A stretch of 64,000 nt of DNA, from NCBI GenBank assembly GCA_900769405.1, contig CAAGGL010000031.1:192259-256258 (forward strand). Direction: 5' to 3'. Shown in pieces: positions 50,955 through 60,063 of this stretch (its first letter is position 1; the number at the start of each line of letters is the position of its first letter). The translations under genes were made by a program, and so were the position numbers. The DNA is from an uncultured Alistipes sp. Its GTDB lineage: Bacteria; Bacteroidota; Bacteroidia; Bacteroidales; Rikenellaceae. Below the pieces are notes generated by a model. The model worked only from the letters and a program-made list of their open reading frames with translations. It ran no database searches and was not told where the DNA came from.

Positions 50955-52628
50955 ATGGCAGACGAAAAAATTATCTTTTCAATGGTCGGTGTGAGCAAAA
51001 CCTTCACCAACCAGAAAAAGGTCTTGAACAACATCTACCTCTCGTTCTTCTACGGCGCAAAGATCGGTATCATCGGTCTTAACGGCTCGGGTAAATCGAC
51101 CCTGATGAAGATCATCGCAGGTATCGACAAAAACTATCAGGGCGAGGTGGTATTCTCACCCGGCTATACCGTAGGTTATTTGGAGCAGGAGCCGCAGCTC
51201 GACGACACCAAGACCGTACGCGAGGTAGTCGAGGAGGGTTGCGCCGCTACGGTAGCCCTCTTGAAGGAGTACGAGGAGATCAACAATAAATTTATGGAGC
51301 CGATGAGCGACGATGAGATGGCACGTCTTATCGAGCGTCAGGGCGAGCTGACCGAGCTGATCGACCAGGTTAATGGTTGGGAGTTGGATAGCGTTTTGGA
51401 GCGTGCGATGGATGCACTGCGTTGTCCCGATGCCGATCAGTCGGTAAAGGTTCTGTCGGGTGGTGAGCGTCGCCGTGTGGCTCTGTGCCGTCTGTTGTTG
51501 CAGCAACCCGATGTGCTTCTGCTCGACGAGCCTACCAACCACCTCGATGCCGAGAGTATCGACTGGTTGGAGCAGCACTTGCAGCAGTATAAGGGTACGG
51601 TTATCGCCGTAACCCACGACCGTTACTTCTTGGATAACGTAGCGGGCTGGATCTTGGAGCTCGACCGTGGCGAGGGTATTCCTTGGAAGGGTAACTACTC
51701 GGGCTGGCTCGATCAGAAATCGAAGCGTCTGGCAATGGAGGAGAAGCAGGAGAGCAAGCGCCGCAAGACCTTGGAGCGCGAGTTGGAGTGGGTGCGTATG
51801 AGCCCCAAGGCTCGCCACGCCAAGAGCAAGGCTCGTCTGTCGGCATACGATAAGATGTTGAACGAGGATACAAAGCAGAAGGAGGAGAAACTCGAAATCT
51901 TCATCCCGAATGGTCCGCGTCTGGGTAATGTCGTGATCGAGGCTCAGGATGTGAGCAAGGCATTCGGCGACCGCGTGCTGTACGAGGGTCTGAACTTCTC
52001 GCTGCCCCCCGCAGGTATTGTCGGTGTGATCGGTCCCAACGGTACGGGTAAGACCACGCTGTTCCGTATGATTATGGGCTTGGAGGAGCCTACTTCGGGT
52101 AGCTTCCGCGTCGGCGAGACCGTCAAGTTGGCATACGTCGATCAGCAGCACAAGTCGATCGATCCCGAAAAGAGCGTCTATGAGGTTATCTCGCAGAACA
52201 GCGACCTGATTACGCTCGGCAACCGCACGATCAACGCTCGCGCATACGTTTCGCGTTTCAACTTTTCGGGTACCGATCAGGAGAAGAAGTGCGGTATGTT
52301 GTCGGGTGGTGAGCGCAACCGCCTGCATCTGGCTTTGGCTCTCAAAGAGGAGGGTAACGTACTGTTGCTCGACGAGCCGACCAACGATATCGACGTAAAC
52401 ACGCTGCGTGCATTGGAGGAGGGTTTGGAGAACTTCGCAGGTTGTGCCGTAGTGATCTCGCACGACCGTTGGTTCTTGGACCGTATTGCAACTCACATCC
52501 TCTCGTTCGAGGGCGACTCGAAGGTTGTATTCTTCGAGGGTTCGTACTCGGAGTACGAGGAGCACAAGCGCGCAATGGGCGAGGATACCACTCCCAAGCG
52601 TGTTAAGTACAAGAAATTGATGGAGTAA
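50955..52628 (+). CDS. ettA: Energy-dependent translational throttle protein EttA (ABC-F ATPase)
   Basis: A 557-residue ABC-F protein with two ABC domains and no membrane spans. The first has LNGSGKSTLMKI and LSGGERRRVALC; the second has GPNGTGKTTLFRM and LSGGERNRLHLA, both with EPTN Walker B regions. The arm motif region follows the first Walker A. EttA binds the ribosomal E site and couples elongation entry to ATP level. It is the first gene of an operon with hisS (17 bp later). Confidence 0.94.
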   Translation: MADEKIIFSMVGVSKTFTNQKKVLNNIYLSFFYGAKIGIIGLNGSGKSTLMKIIAGIDKNYQGEVVFSPGYTVGYLEQEPQLDDTKTVREVVEEGCAATVALLKEYEEINNKFMEPMSDDEMARLIERQGELTELIDQVNGWELDSVLERAMDALRCPDADQSVKVLSGGERRRVALCRLLLQQPDVLLLDEPTNHLDAESIDWLEQHLQQYKGTVIAVTHDRYFLDNVAGWILELDRGEGIPWKGNYSGWLDQKSKRLAMEEKQESKRRKTLERELEWVRMSPKARHAKSKARLSAYDKMLNEDTKQKEEKLEIFIPNGPRLGNVVIEAQDVSKAFGDRVLYEGLNFSLPPAGIVGVIGPNGTGKTTLFRMIMGLEEPTSGSFRVGETVKLAYVDQQHKSIDPEKSVYEVISQNSDLITLGNRTINARAYVSRFNFSGTDQEKKCGMLSGGERNRLHLALALKEEGNVLLLDEPTNDIDVNTLRALEEGLENFAGCAVVISHDRWFLDRIATHILSFEGDSKVVFFEGSYSEYEEHKRAMGEDTTPKRVKYKKLME

Positions 52629-52645
52629 TAAAGATAATTACGATA

Positions 52646-54028
52646 ATGGCTATTCAGAAACCTTCGATACCAAAGGGCACGCGCGACTTCTCGCCCGCCG
52701 AGATGATGCGTCGCAACTATATTTTCGATTCGATCAAAACGGTGTTCCACACCTTCGGCTATGCGCCGCTCGAAACCCCCGCGATGGAGAACCTCTCGAC
52801 GCTGATGGGTAAGTATGGCGAGGAGGGCGACAAGCTGCTCTTCAAGGTGCTCAATTCGGGTGATTTCGCCGCTAAGGTATCGCCCGAGGAGTTGGCAAAC
52901 TCGAACGCGCTGGCGGCAAAGATCTGCGAGAAGGGTCTGCGCTACGACCTGACCGTTCCGTTTGCACGCTACGTTGTTCAGCACCAGAACGAGATTTCGT
53001 TCCCCTTCAAGCGCTATCAGGTGCAGCCCGTGTGGCGTGCCGACCGCCCGCAGAAGGGTCGCTACCGCGAGTTCTATCAGTGTGATGTCGATGTGATCGG
53101 CTCGCGCAGTTTGATGAATGAGGTGGAGTTGATGCACATCGTCGAGCGAGTATTCCGCAGCCTCAATATACGAGTGGTGCTCAAAATGAACAACCGCAAG
53201 ATCCTTTACGGTATTGCCGAGACGATCGGTTATGCCGATAAGATGATCGACATCACTGTCGCTATCGACAAGTTGGAGAAGATTGGTCTTGACGCCGTTA
53301 ATGCCGAGCTCGTTGAGCGCGGTATCGATGCCGAGTCGGTGGCTCGTCTGCGCCCGATCTTGGAATTGGAGGGCGACAATATGTCGAAGCTCTCGAAGCT
53401 CGAAGAGGTGATTGGCGAGAGCGAAACGGGTCGTAAGGGTATCGAGGAGATGCGCACGATCTTCGACTATGCTAAGGCGTCGGGTTTATCTCTCGATGTA
53501 GAGCTTGATCTGTCGTTGGCACGCGGTTTGAACTACTATACGGGTGCGATATTCGAGGTTAAGGCTGTTGATTACGCTATCGGCAGCATCTGTGGTGGTG
53601 GTCGTTACGACGACCTGACGGGTATCTTCGGTTTGCCCAATGTGTCGGGTGTCGGTATCTCGTTTGGTGCTGATCGTATCTACGATGTGATGTGCAATGT
53701 GGGCGAGTTTCCCTTGTATACAACAACCCCGACTTCGGTGCTGTTTTTGAGTCTTGGTGAGCAAGAGCAGTTGGCAGCCCTGCGTGCTGCCGATACGTTG
53801 CGTAGCGAAGGTGTCTGGACTGAGGTCTATCCCGATATCTGCAAAATGAAAAAGCAGATGGAGTATGCCAACCGTCGCGGTATCCCCACGGTTGTGATCA
53901 TCGGTAGCGAGGAGCTGGCCGAGGGCAAGGCTACTATAAAACATATGGATAGTGGCAAGCAGCTCAAAGTCGGCATTGACGATCTGGTTAAGTATGTGAA
54001 ATATTCGTGTGATATTTTAGAGGAGTAA
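52646..54028 (+). CDS. hisS: Histidine-tRNA ligase
   Basis: A 460-residue class II synthetase. Motif 2 is QPVWRADRPQKGRYREFYQCDVD; the histidine-specific motifs YDLTVPFARYV and LARGLNYYTGAIFEV are present; the C-terminal anticodon domain is complete. It lies 17 bp after ettA and 9 bp before ctpA. Confidence 0.97.
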   Translation: MAIQKPSIPKGTRDFSPAEMMRRNYIFDSIKTVFHTFGYAPLETPAMENLSTLMGKYGEEGDKLLFKVLNSGDFAAKVSPEELANSNALAAKICEKGLRYDLTVPFARYVVQHQNEISFPFKRYQVQPVWRADRPQKGRYREFYQCDVDVIGSRSLMNEVELMHIVERVFRSLNIRVVLKMNNRKILYGIAETIGYADKMIDITVAIDKLEKIGLDAVNAELVERGIDAESVARLRPILELEGDNMSKLSKLEEVIGESETGRKGIEEMRTIFDYAKASGLSLDVELDLSLARGLNYYTGAIFEVKAVDYAIGSICGGGRYDDLTGIFGLPNVSGVGISFGADRIYDVMCNVGEFPLYTTTPTSVLFLSLGEQEQLAALRAADTLRSEGVWTEVYPDICKMKKQMEYANRRGIPTVVIIGSEELAEGKATIKHMDSGKQLKVGIDDLVKYVKYSCDILEE

Positions 54029-54037
54029 CGAGCCGAT

Positions 54038-55603
54038 ATGAGGCAATTGTTTGCGATCATATTCACCCTGATGTTGAGTGTTGGCGCGGTGGCACAAACC
54101 ACCACGACCGATGCTCAACCCAAGGCTGACCCCTCGGAACAATTGCAGAAATTGGTTCAATTTTATCGCTATCTTGTCGGTCTTTACATCGACGAGGTGG
54201 ATAGTAAAAAGCTGGTCGAGGACGCTATCGTCAAGATGTTGTCGGAACTCGATCCGCACTCGACCTATATCAATGCCGACGAGATGAAGGGAGTCCGCGA
54301 GGATTTCGACGGTAGTTTCAGCGGTATTGGTGTTGAGTTTCGCGTAATGGACGACACGATTCGTGTCGTGAATACCATTGCGGGAGGTCCCTCGGCAGAG
54401 GTTGGCGTTATGCCTAACGACCGCATCATAACCATTGACGGACAGAGTGTTGTGGGCGTTGCGCAGAGTGAGGTGCCCAAGCTCCTGCGTGGCAAGGAGG
54501 GCACTAAGGTCGATATCGAAATTGCCCGCCACGGCGAGCCCAAACCTCTTGGATTCACCATCGTGCGCCGTCAAATCCCGATCAATACGATCGATGCGGC
54601 ATATATGATCACCCCCAAAACAGCTTATATCAAAGTCAATCGTTTTGCTCGCAAGACGATGGAGGAGTTCCGCGAGTCGATGAACAAAATGCCACAAGCC
54701 AAGCAGCTCATTTTGGATCTGCGCGGTAATGGTGGCGGATTGATCGAACCTGCGATCGAAATGGCGAGCTACTTCCTGCCTAAGGGTGCGGCGGTGGTTT
54801 CGACCGAGGGTCGCGTGATTCAGCCCGAAACCTATTCGGCACGTCGCGATGGCGAATTTATGAAGGGCGAGGTTGTGGTGCTGATCGACGAAACCTCTGC
54901 CTCGGCAAGCGAGATCGTTTCGGGTGCGCTGCAAGATTGGGATCGTGCGACGATCATCGGTCGTCCGAGCTTTGGTAAGGGCTTGGTGCAGCGACAGATA
55001 CCTATGGTTGATGGCTCGGCGGTGCGCCTGACCGTAGCGCGCTACCATACTCCGACGGGTCGAGTTATCCAGCGCCCGTTCGAGAAGGGCAAGCGCGAGG
55101 AGTACTACATCAACCTCTCGAAACGTCTGACGGGCAATTATGCGCTCGATTCGGCGGCTCTCGACACACTTCCCAAGTATAAAACCCTGATCAAAGGTCG
55201 CACGGTCTATGGCGGTGGCGGCATTATGCCCGACATCACAACGCCGATCGACACCTCGGACTATACCGATTATTGGGCCGAGTTAAGCCGTCGAGGAGTT
55301 CTGGCGGAGTTCGTGGTGAAATATCTCGATAATCATCGCTCGGCGCTGGCGGCACAATATTCGACCGACGATGAGTTTGTCGAGCGCTTTGAGGTTAGCG
55401 ATGCGATGATCGAGGATTTGGCGCTCTTTGCCGAGCAGAAGGGTATCGCGCGCCGCGACGACGAGTTGGCGATCTCGCGCGAGTCAATTGCCGAGATTAT
55501 CAAGGGCCTCATCGCCCAGCGACTGTGGAATACGACCTCGTATTTCAAGGTCGTGAACCGCTCAAATCCGATGTTACAAGCGGCTCTCGACGCCATAATA
55601 TAA
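54038..55603 (+). CDS. ctpA: S41 family carboxy-terminal processing peptidase
   Basis: A 521-residue secreted serine protease. The signal peptide ends near VGAVAQTTTT (about residue 22). A PDZ domain (about 85-165, with FSGIGVEFRV) is followed by the S41 catalytic domain, with the serine in ETSASASEIVSG and the lysine in GRPSFGKGLVQ. It trims C-termini of periplasmic proteins. The last two codons lie in a seven-copy ATAAT repeat. It is the third gene of the ettA operon. Confidence 0.94.
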   Translation: MRQLFAIIFTLMLSVGAVAQTTTTDAQPKADPSEQLQKLVQFYRYLVGLYIDEVDSKKLVEDAIVKMLSELDPHSTYINADEMKGVREDFDGSFSGIGVEFRVMDDTIRVVNTIAGGPSAEVGVMPNDRIITIDGQSVVGVAQSEVPKLLRGKEGTKVDIEIARHGEPKPLGFTIVRRQIPINTIDAAYMITPKTAYIKVNRFARKTMEEFRESMNKMPQAKQLILDLRGNGGGLIEPAIEMASYFLPKGAAVVSTEGRVIQPETYSARRDGEFMKGEVVVLIDETSASASEIVSGALQDWDRATIIGRPSFGKGLVQRQIPMVDGSAVRLTVARYHTPTGRVIQRPFEKGKREEYYINLSKRLTGNYALDSAALDTLPKYKTLIKGRTVYGGGGIMPDITTPIDTSDYTDYWAELSRRGVLAEFVVKYLDNHRSALAAQYSTDDEFVERFEVSDAMIEDLALFAEQKGIARRDDELAISRESIAEIIKGLIAQRLWNTTSYFKVVNRSNPMLQAALDAII

Positions 55604-55629
55604 TATAATATAATATAATATAATATAAT
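55595..55629. repeat. Pentanucleotide repeat, seven perfect copies of ATAAT
   Basis: The repeat starts in the last two sense codons of ctpA and includes its stop codon. Because the first copies already encode Ile-Ile-stop, changes in copy number would not alter the protein but would change the spacing to the downstream gene. Confidence 0.9.
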
Positions 55630-55706
55630 GCGCACATACTGAGCGCAATCCGTCTGAGACGTTGTTTTTTTCGTCGGAAGTATTTCGTTTTGCCGTTTTT
55701 TTATCG

Positions 55707-55714
55707 TATATTTG
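55707..55714 (+). promoter_or_regulatory. -7 element for the DUF3276 gene
   Basis: TATATTTG, an exact TAnnTTTG match, 27 bp before the ATG at 55741. TTTG at 55689-55692 is only 14 bp upstream, closer than the usual spacing. Confidence 0.6.
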
Positions 55715-55740
55715 AACCTGAAAACAACATTAAACCGCGT

Positions 55741-56085
55741 ATGTCTGACTATCAAAAAACGGTTGTGAATTACGACGATCCCAGCTACACCAAGGCAATC
55801 AAAGCTGGTCGCAGAACATATTTCTTCGACGTGAAAGCTACACGTGGTGACGATCTCTTCATCACGATTACAGAGAGTCGCAAACGTCCCCTGCCCAATG
55901 GCGGCTCGACTTATGATCGTCAAACGATGTTCCTCTATAAGGAGGACTTCGCAAAATTTGAGGATGGACTGAAAGATGCAATCGATTATATCAAACGCGC
56001 TAAGCCTGAACTCTTCGCTGCTGACGGTAGCCTGATTCAGCAGAACGAGATGGGCTCGATTGATGAGGAGTTCGAAAAGTTGTAA
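55741..56085 (+). CDS. DUF3276 (PUR-alpha-like) nucleic-acid-binding protein
   Basis: A 114-residue protein of the Bacteroidota DUF3276 family. The pattern GRRTYFFDVKATRGDDLFITITESRK followed by FLYKEDFAKFEDGLKDAIDYIK is the PUR repeat, known from structures to bind single-stranded DNA or RNA. The role in the cell is not established. The ATG at 55741 is used because an upstream in-frame ATG at 55690 lies before the -7 element. Confidence 0.9.
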   Translation: MSDYQKTVVNYDDPSYTKAIKAGRRTYFFDVKATRGDDLFITITESRKRPLPNGGSTYDRQTMFLYKEDFAKFEDGLKDAIDYIKRAKPELFAADGSLIQQNEMGSIDEEFEKL

Positions 56086-56112
56086 TTCTCAAACCCCAAT
56101 TTCAAAATAAAT

Positions 56113-56146
56113 GACCTCGGCATTTCAAACAAGGATCGCCGAGGTC
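56113..56146. terminator. Terminator between the DUF3276 and SDR genes
   Basis: GACCTCGGC (56113-56121) pairs with GCCGAGGTC (56138-56146), followed by a T-rich stretch, between convergent genes. Confidence 0.75.
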
Positions 56147-56169
56147 GTTTGCTTTTGTGCAGGGTGCGT

Positions 56170-56919
56170 CTATTTCTGCGCAGCCTTAATCGGCAGGCGC
56201 TCCCACAACCAACGCGGAATGCATCGCCAAACAGCCACAAGAATAGCATAGCGCCAATCGATCACAGCCACGCGACGACGAGCCACTATGGCACGCACAA
56301 TACGGCGCGCGGCGTAGGGCGTAGTCATCAACATCGGGTAGTGGTGGTGGTCGGTATCGAGCAGCGGGGTAGCTACGAAACCGGGACGAATATCCGTAAA
56401 TGCGATATCGACCTTCGCAATGGCGCACTGCTGCGCGAGCGACTGAATGTAGCAATTCTGCATACGCTTGGTTGCCGAGTAGGCGGGTGCCGCACCAAGA
56501 CCCTTCGTGCCGGCAATGCTCGATACAACGGCTATCTGTGCCCCCTTCACCTCGTTCTGGCGGAAGTAGCGATAGGCGCAACCAACCATACGACAGAAAC
56601 CCTCGCAGTTCACTCGTACGGTGTTCAGTTCAAGCTCGGCATTGAGCGCAATGTTGTTCTTGCCAATGCCCGAAACGTGGAAATAGATATCCAAACCGCC
56701 CATACGCTCGATCAACTCCAAGAGTTGCTTGTCGGCCTCGGGGTTGGTGATGTCGATCGTTGCGGCGTAAACGCGCTCGGGTGCAATCGCACGAATCGGC
56801 TCCAACTCCTCGGTGCGACGTCCGCAAACGCCGACCGTGTAACCTCGTGCGATGAAATCCTCGGCACAGGCGCGCCCCAAACCCGAGGTGGCGCCCATTA
56901 TGATAATACGTTTATTCAT
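56170..56919 (-). CDS. SDR family NAD(P)-dependent oxidoreductase
   Basis: A 249-residue short-chain dehydrogenase. The nucleotide motif TSGLGRA follows G9 (GxxxGxG with G13 and G15), and the catalytic residues are S133 or S134, Y147 and K151 (YSATK). The conserved NNAG is replaced by HVSG. The C-terminus is hydrophobic. The substrate cannot be read from sequence. It lies 2 bp after the capA gene, in the same operon. Confidence 0.87.
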   Translation of the reverse strand: MNKRIIIMGATSGLGRACAEDFIARGYTVGVCGRRTEELEPIRAIAPERVYAATIDITNPEADKQLLELIERMGGLDIYFHVSGIGKNNIALNAELELNTVRVNCEGFCRMVGCAYRYFRQNEVKGAQIAVVSSIAGTKGLGAAPAYSATKRMQNCYIQSLAQQCAIAKVDIAFTDIRPGFVATPLLDTDHHHYPMLMTTPYAARRIVRAIVARRRVAVIDWRYAILVAVWRCIPRWLWERLPIKAAQK

Positions 56920-56921
56920 AG

Positions 56922-58013
56922 CTATTTAAGTAAATTTTTGCAATCGTTCATAAATTGGTTGTAGCGACCACGCGCCACAGCGTTCATTGTCAGCGTGTCG
57001 CCCACCGACGGCGGCACAATGCGATAATCGGGACAGAGTACCCATATCGGGATCGGCTTCACGGCAATCGACGGCGCCAGATCCTCCACGCGCGATACGA
57101 TCGCCTCGACCATCAGACCGCCATCGCTATATCGCCACTGCTGATTCGATACCATATTGCCCAACGAATAGACAGTAGCCCAGCGAACTGCCGAGTCGCA
57201 CTCGATCGGTTGCGCAACGTGGGGGTGACTGCCGATAATCAACTCGACGCCTTGGCGACGGCAAAATTCCGCCACCGCGCGTTGTGCACGATTGGGCTGT
57301 CGCTGATACTCCTCGCCCCAATGCACCATAACGCAAACTGCGTCGGCCTGCGAGCGATCAATTGACGCAATGTCGGCAGCCATCTGCACCGTATCGATGC
57401 GATTGACAACCATTCCGCGCGGCGTGGGCAGTCCGTTTGTGCCGTAGGTGTAGTTGAGTACCGCAAGCGTAATTCCCGCCGCTGAGAGATAGAGAGGTTG
57501 GCGCGAGAGCGAATCGTAGTAGGCGCCCGTATATTTAATTCCCAAGCTATCAATAATTTCGATAGTTGAGCGCAATCCCACACCTCCGCGATCGCAGATG
57601 TGGTTATTGGCCAACGCAACTGCATCGACACCTGCACCTTGCAACGTCACCGCCAACTCTGACGGCGCGCGGAACATCGGATAACCCGTATAGGGCGCAC
57701 GGCGCGATAGGGTAGTTTCGAGATTGACGATTGCCAGATCGGCCTGTTGCATCATCGGTGCCACATACTCGAACGAGCGATCGAATGAATAGCCCTCGGC
57801 CGTCTGCGCCGCTGTCAGCTGTGGTGTATGCGCCATCACGTCACCACCAAACACAATGCGGGCACGGTGCAATGTCGGCGGATTCAACATCGCCACACGC
57901 TGTGCCGTTGCGCAGAACTTACGCGCAGGAACGACCCACTCCACATAGAGCACCTCACCCGCCGCCAATGCGGCAAGCAACACTGCATAGAGTATCGACA
58001 GAAAGGCTCTCAT
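56922..58013 (-). CDS. CapA family protein (poly-gamma-glutamate synthesis-like metallophosphatase fold)
   Basis: A 363-residue protein with an N-terminal membrane anchor (about 3-20) and a calcineurin-like fold domain. Metal-site motifs are visible as FGGDVMAHTPQL, VNLETTLSRR, ANNHICDRGG and IIGSHPHVAQPIE. The family is named after CapA of Bacillus capsules, but most Bacteroidota members are not tied to a capsule. It is cotranscribed with the SDR gene. Confidence 0.88.
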   Translation of the reverse strand: MRAFLSILYAVLLAALAAGEVLYVEWVVPARKFCATAQRVAMLNPPTLHRARIVFGGDVMAHTPQLTAAQTAEGYSFDRSFEYVAPMMQQADLAIVNLETTLSRRAPYTGYPMFRAPSELAVTLQGAGVDAVALANNHICDRGGVGLRSTIEIIDSLGIKYTGAYYDSLSRQPLYLSAAGITLAVLNYTYGTNGLPTPRGMVVNRIDTVQMAADIASIDRSQADAVCVMVHWGEEYQRQPNRAQRAVAEFCRRQGVELIIGSHPHVAQPIECDSAVRWATVYSLGNMVSNQQWRYSDGGLMVEAIVSRVEDLAPSIAVKPIPIWVLCPDYRIVPPSVGDTLTMNAVARGRYNQFMNDCKNLLK

Positions 58014-58050
58014 TGTGGGCGATTGTGGTATTATCGCGATAAAACAATCT

Positions 58051-58058
58051 CAAAATTA
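58051..58058 (-). promoter_or_regulatory. -7 element for capA-SDR
   Basis: TAATTTTG on the minus strand, an exact TAnnTTTG match, 38 bp upstream of the capA start. Confidence 0.55.
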
Positions 58059-58070
58059 AGAATAAATCCG

Positions 58071-58078
58071 TATATTTG
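58071..58078 (+). promoter_or_regulatory. -7 element for the DUF4491 gene
   Basis: TATATTTG, an exact TAnnTTTG match, 20 bp before the ATG at 58098, divergent from the capA element. Confidence 0.6.
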
Positions 58079-58097
58079 TATCACTTAAATCGCTTTT

Positions 58098-58400
58098 ATG
58101 CAGTTTTTAGCAGAACATAATCTCGAAGGTGTGGTCATCGGTCTGCTCACATTCTTCATTATCGGATTGTTTCACCCGCTGGTGATCAAAGGCGAGTACT
58201 ATTTCGGTGTGCGCTGTTGGTGGGTCTTTCTCATTGCGGGTATTGCTGCGCTCGTCGCCGCACTGATGATCGAGAGCGTGATGTGGTCGGCCATTTGCGG
58301 AGTTGTCGGGTTTTCGTCATTTTGGAGCATTGGCGAGCTGTTCGAGCAACGCCGCCGTGTCGAACGCGGTTGGTTCCCGAAAAATCCTAAGCGTAAATAA
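58098..58400 (+). CDS. DUF4491 family membrane protein
   Basis: A 100-residue protein with three hydrophobic segments (about 10-28, 40-60 and 62-78). FFIIGLFHPLVIKGEYYFG and the C-terminal SSFWSIGELFEQRRRVERGWFPKNP pattern are typical of DUF4491, a family common in Bacteroidota and Firmicutes with unknown role. It is monocistronic. Confidence 0.88.
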   Translation: MQFLAEHNLEGVVIGLLTFFIIGLFHPLVIKGEYYFGVRCWWVFLIAGIAALVAALMIESVMWSAICGVVGFSSFWSIGELFEQRRRVERGWFPKNPKRK

Positions 58401-58404
58401 AATT

Positions 58405-58434
58405 AAAGCACCGAGTCGAGGCTCGGTGCTTTTT
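58405..58434. terminator. Bidirectional terminator after the DUF4491 gene
   Basis: AAAGCACCGAG (58405-58415) pairs with CTCGGTGCTTT (58422-58432), followed by T. Confidence 0.88.
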
Positions 58435-58455
58435 GTTTAGAGGGGTCGGTGGCTC

Positions 58456-59784
58456 TTAGAAGTTGTACTTAACCATCGCCTGAATACGGTTGGCGCTATT
58501 CTTTTCGCCAGCCATATTTTTGTGCGTACCGTAGAGATACTCAACCGCCAACTCGAATCGCGGCGAAAGGTGGCAGAACAGGTTGCCGAAGATGTATTGA
58601 CCCTTCTTGTACTGCGAGGGCGACCAATAGCCCGTCTTACGATCGACAACAACCTCCGAGTAACCGCCCGAAACGCTCAACCCGTGCATAATATTGAACT
58701 TGCCGGCAGCCAACCAACCATACATCGGCAGGGTACGAATCTTGGTGGGATCCTCCACGCCGACAACCATATCCAGCCCTGCACCACTCAGATCCTGAAC
58801 ATACGACGAGATACCCTTACCATAGACGCCATTGAAGTATGTATTCCAGCGATCGCCGATAGCCACATTGCCACTCAGCTGTACGCCCCAACCAAACTCC
58901 GAGTAATTTTTGTTAGCGGTCAGGTTGTGATAGTACATATTGCGCAGCACGCCCGTCACGCGCACGTGGCTGTTGGCGCGACGACCCCAATTATACTGAA
59001 CATACATCGGGAAGTCGGGCATACGCTGATGAATCGGCGCGAACGTATTGCCATAGGTTGCGCTCACCTCGGGCATCTCGGCAGCAACGGCCATCGAGAA
59101 GTGATCGCCAAAGCTACGCGAATAGCGGATAATGGTCGAGTAGTCGATAGTGTAGGCATTGGGACCCTCGTAGTCGATAGTCTGGGGCGACGAGTTGAGG
59201 TCGCAGAAGGTCGTCACGTCACGACCCACCGTAAAGCCATACAGCGACACGTAAGCCAATCGAACTCGGGGAGTGTAGCCATTTGCACCGCCACGGAAAT
59301 CGGCCTCGAACATCGCCACCACGCGACCGAGCATCGAGTTGTTGCCCACGGCCTTGAAATAGATCGTCGAGGTCGAAGCATCCATCATCAATTTCTGGTG
59401 AGTGCCGTAGTTGCCCGGAATGGGGATGTCGGCAGTGATAAAGTCGCGGTTGTTGACAATACCGTTAAAGTCGTAACCCACGCGCATATTCACATTACCG
59501 CCAATGGCGAAAGCGATCTTATTTGTGCGACTCGAAAAGATCATCTGGGGTAGGTACGACTGCTCGAAGCCGCCACGATGTGTTTCGACATAGTCGAGAA
59601 TCGCGCGATCGATGGCGAGTTGGTTTTGGGCGCAATGCTCTGCATCGGTCATTGCTTGGTCGTTGACTGTCGTTTGCTGCACACCAAGCAGATAGACGAC
59701 CGGTTGATAATCATCGCGGGTGTTTTGAGCCGACGCGGTGGTGGCTAAAAGCAGTGCCGCAACAAGGAATCGAATTGTTTTCAT
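58456..59784 (-). CDS. Outer-membrane porin, DcaP-like
   Basis: A 442-residue beta-barrel protein with a signal peptide ending near LLATTASAQNT (about residue 20). A short helical region (about 40-70) precedes long amphipathic strands, ending in the aromatic MVKYNF. The pattern with VNMRVGYDFNGIV and FITADIPIPG matches DcaP-type trimeric porins seen in Bacteroidota. It should allow uptake of small, perhaps anionic, solutes. A start at 59790 would add two residues. Confidence 0.82.
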   Translation of the reverse strand: MKTIRFLVAALLLATTASAQNTRDDYQPVVYLLGVQQTTVNDQAMTDAEHCAQNQLAIDRAILDYVETHRGGFEQSYLPQMIFSSRTNKIAFAIGGNVNMRVGYDFNGIVNNRDFITADIPIPGNYGTHQKLMMDASTSTIYFKAVGNNSMLGRVVAMFEADFRGGANGYTPRVRLAYVSLYGFTVGRDVTTFCDLNSSPQTIDYEGPNAYTIDYSTIIRYSRSFGDHFSMAVAAEMPEVSATYGNTFAPIHQRMPDFPMYVQYNWGRRANSHVRVTGVLRNMYYHNLTANKNYSEFGWGVQLSGNVAIGDRWNTYFNGVYGKGISSYVQDLSGAGLDMVVGVEDPTKIRTLPMYGWLAAGKFNIMHGLSVSGGYSEVVVDRKTGYWSPSQYKKGQYIFGNLFCHLSPRFELAVEYLYGTHKNMAGEKNSANRIQAMVKYNF

Positions 59785-60063
59785 AGGCATTGAATTAAAT
59801 TAAAAAATAGTTCGTTGCATCACTTTCGATGACTCATTTGGTCATCTTTCATTTGTTGTTCAACAAGTTAATCGAACCGCATTCAGAGCAAGTTGTATGC
59901 CAAATGCAAATCATCGGTTCGTGTAGTTAGCAACGCCCTGCCGACGCCTACAAAAAAGCAGGGAGAGCATTCACTGCTGTCCCTGCCAACACATCAAACC
60001 TAATTTATTAACACCTAACGGAGTTTATTGTGTGTTTTCGTCTTACCTACATTTGTGTTTTTA
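59785..60063. other. Spacer upstream of the porin gene
   Basis: 279 bp with no gene. It holds the terminator of the large receptor gene near 59959-59993 and a short TTGTTG/CAACAA inverted repeat near 59855. I find no exact TAnnTTTG element for the porin gene on the minus strand; it may use a variant promoter. Confidence 0.5.
59953..59987 (-). terminator. Terminator of the large receptor gene
   Basis: GCAGGGA and TCCCTGC (about 59959-59987) form a hairpin followed by six T on the minus strand. Confidence 0.8.
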
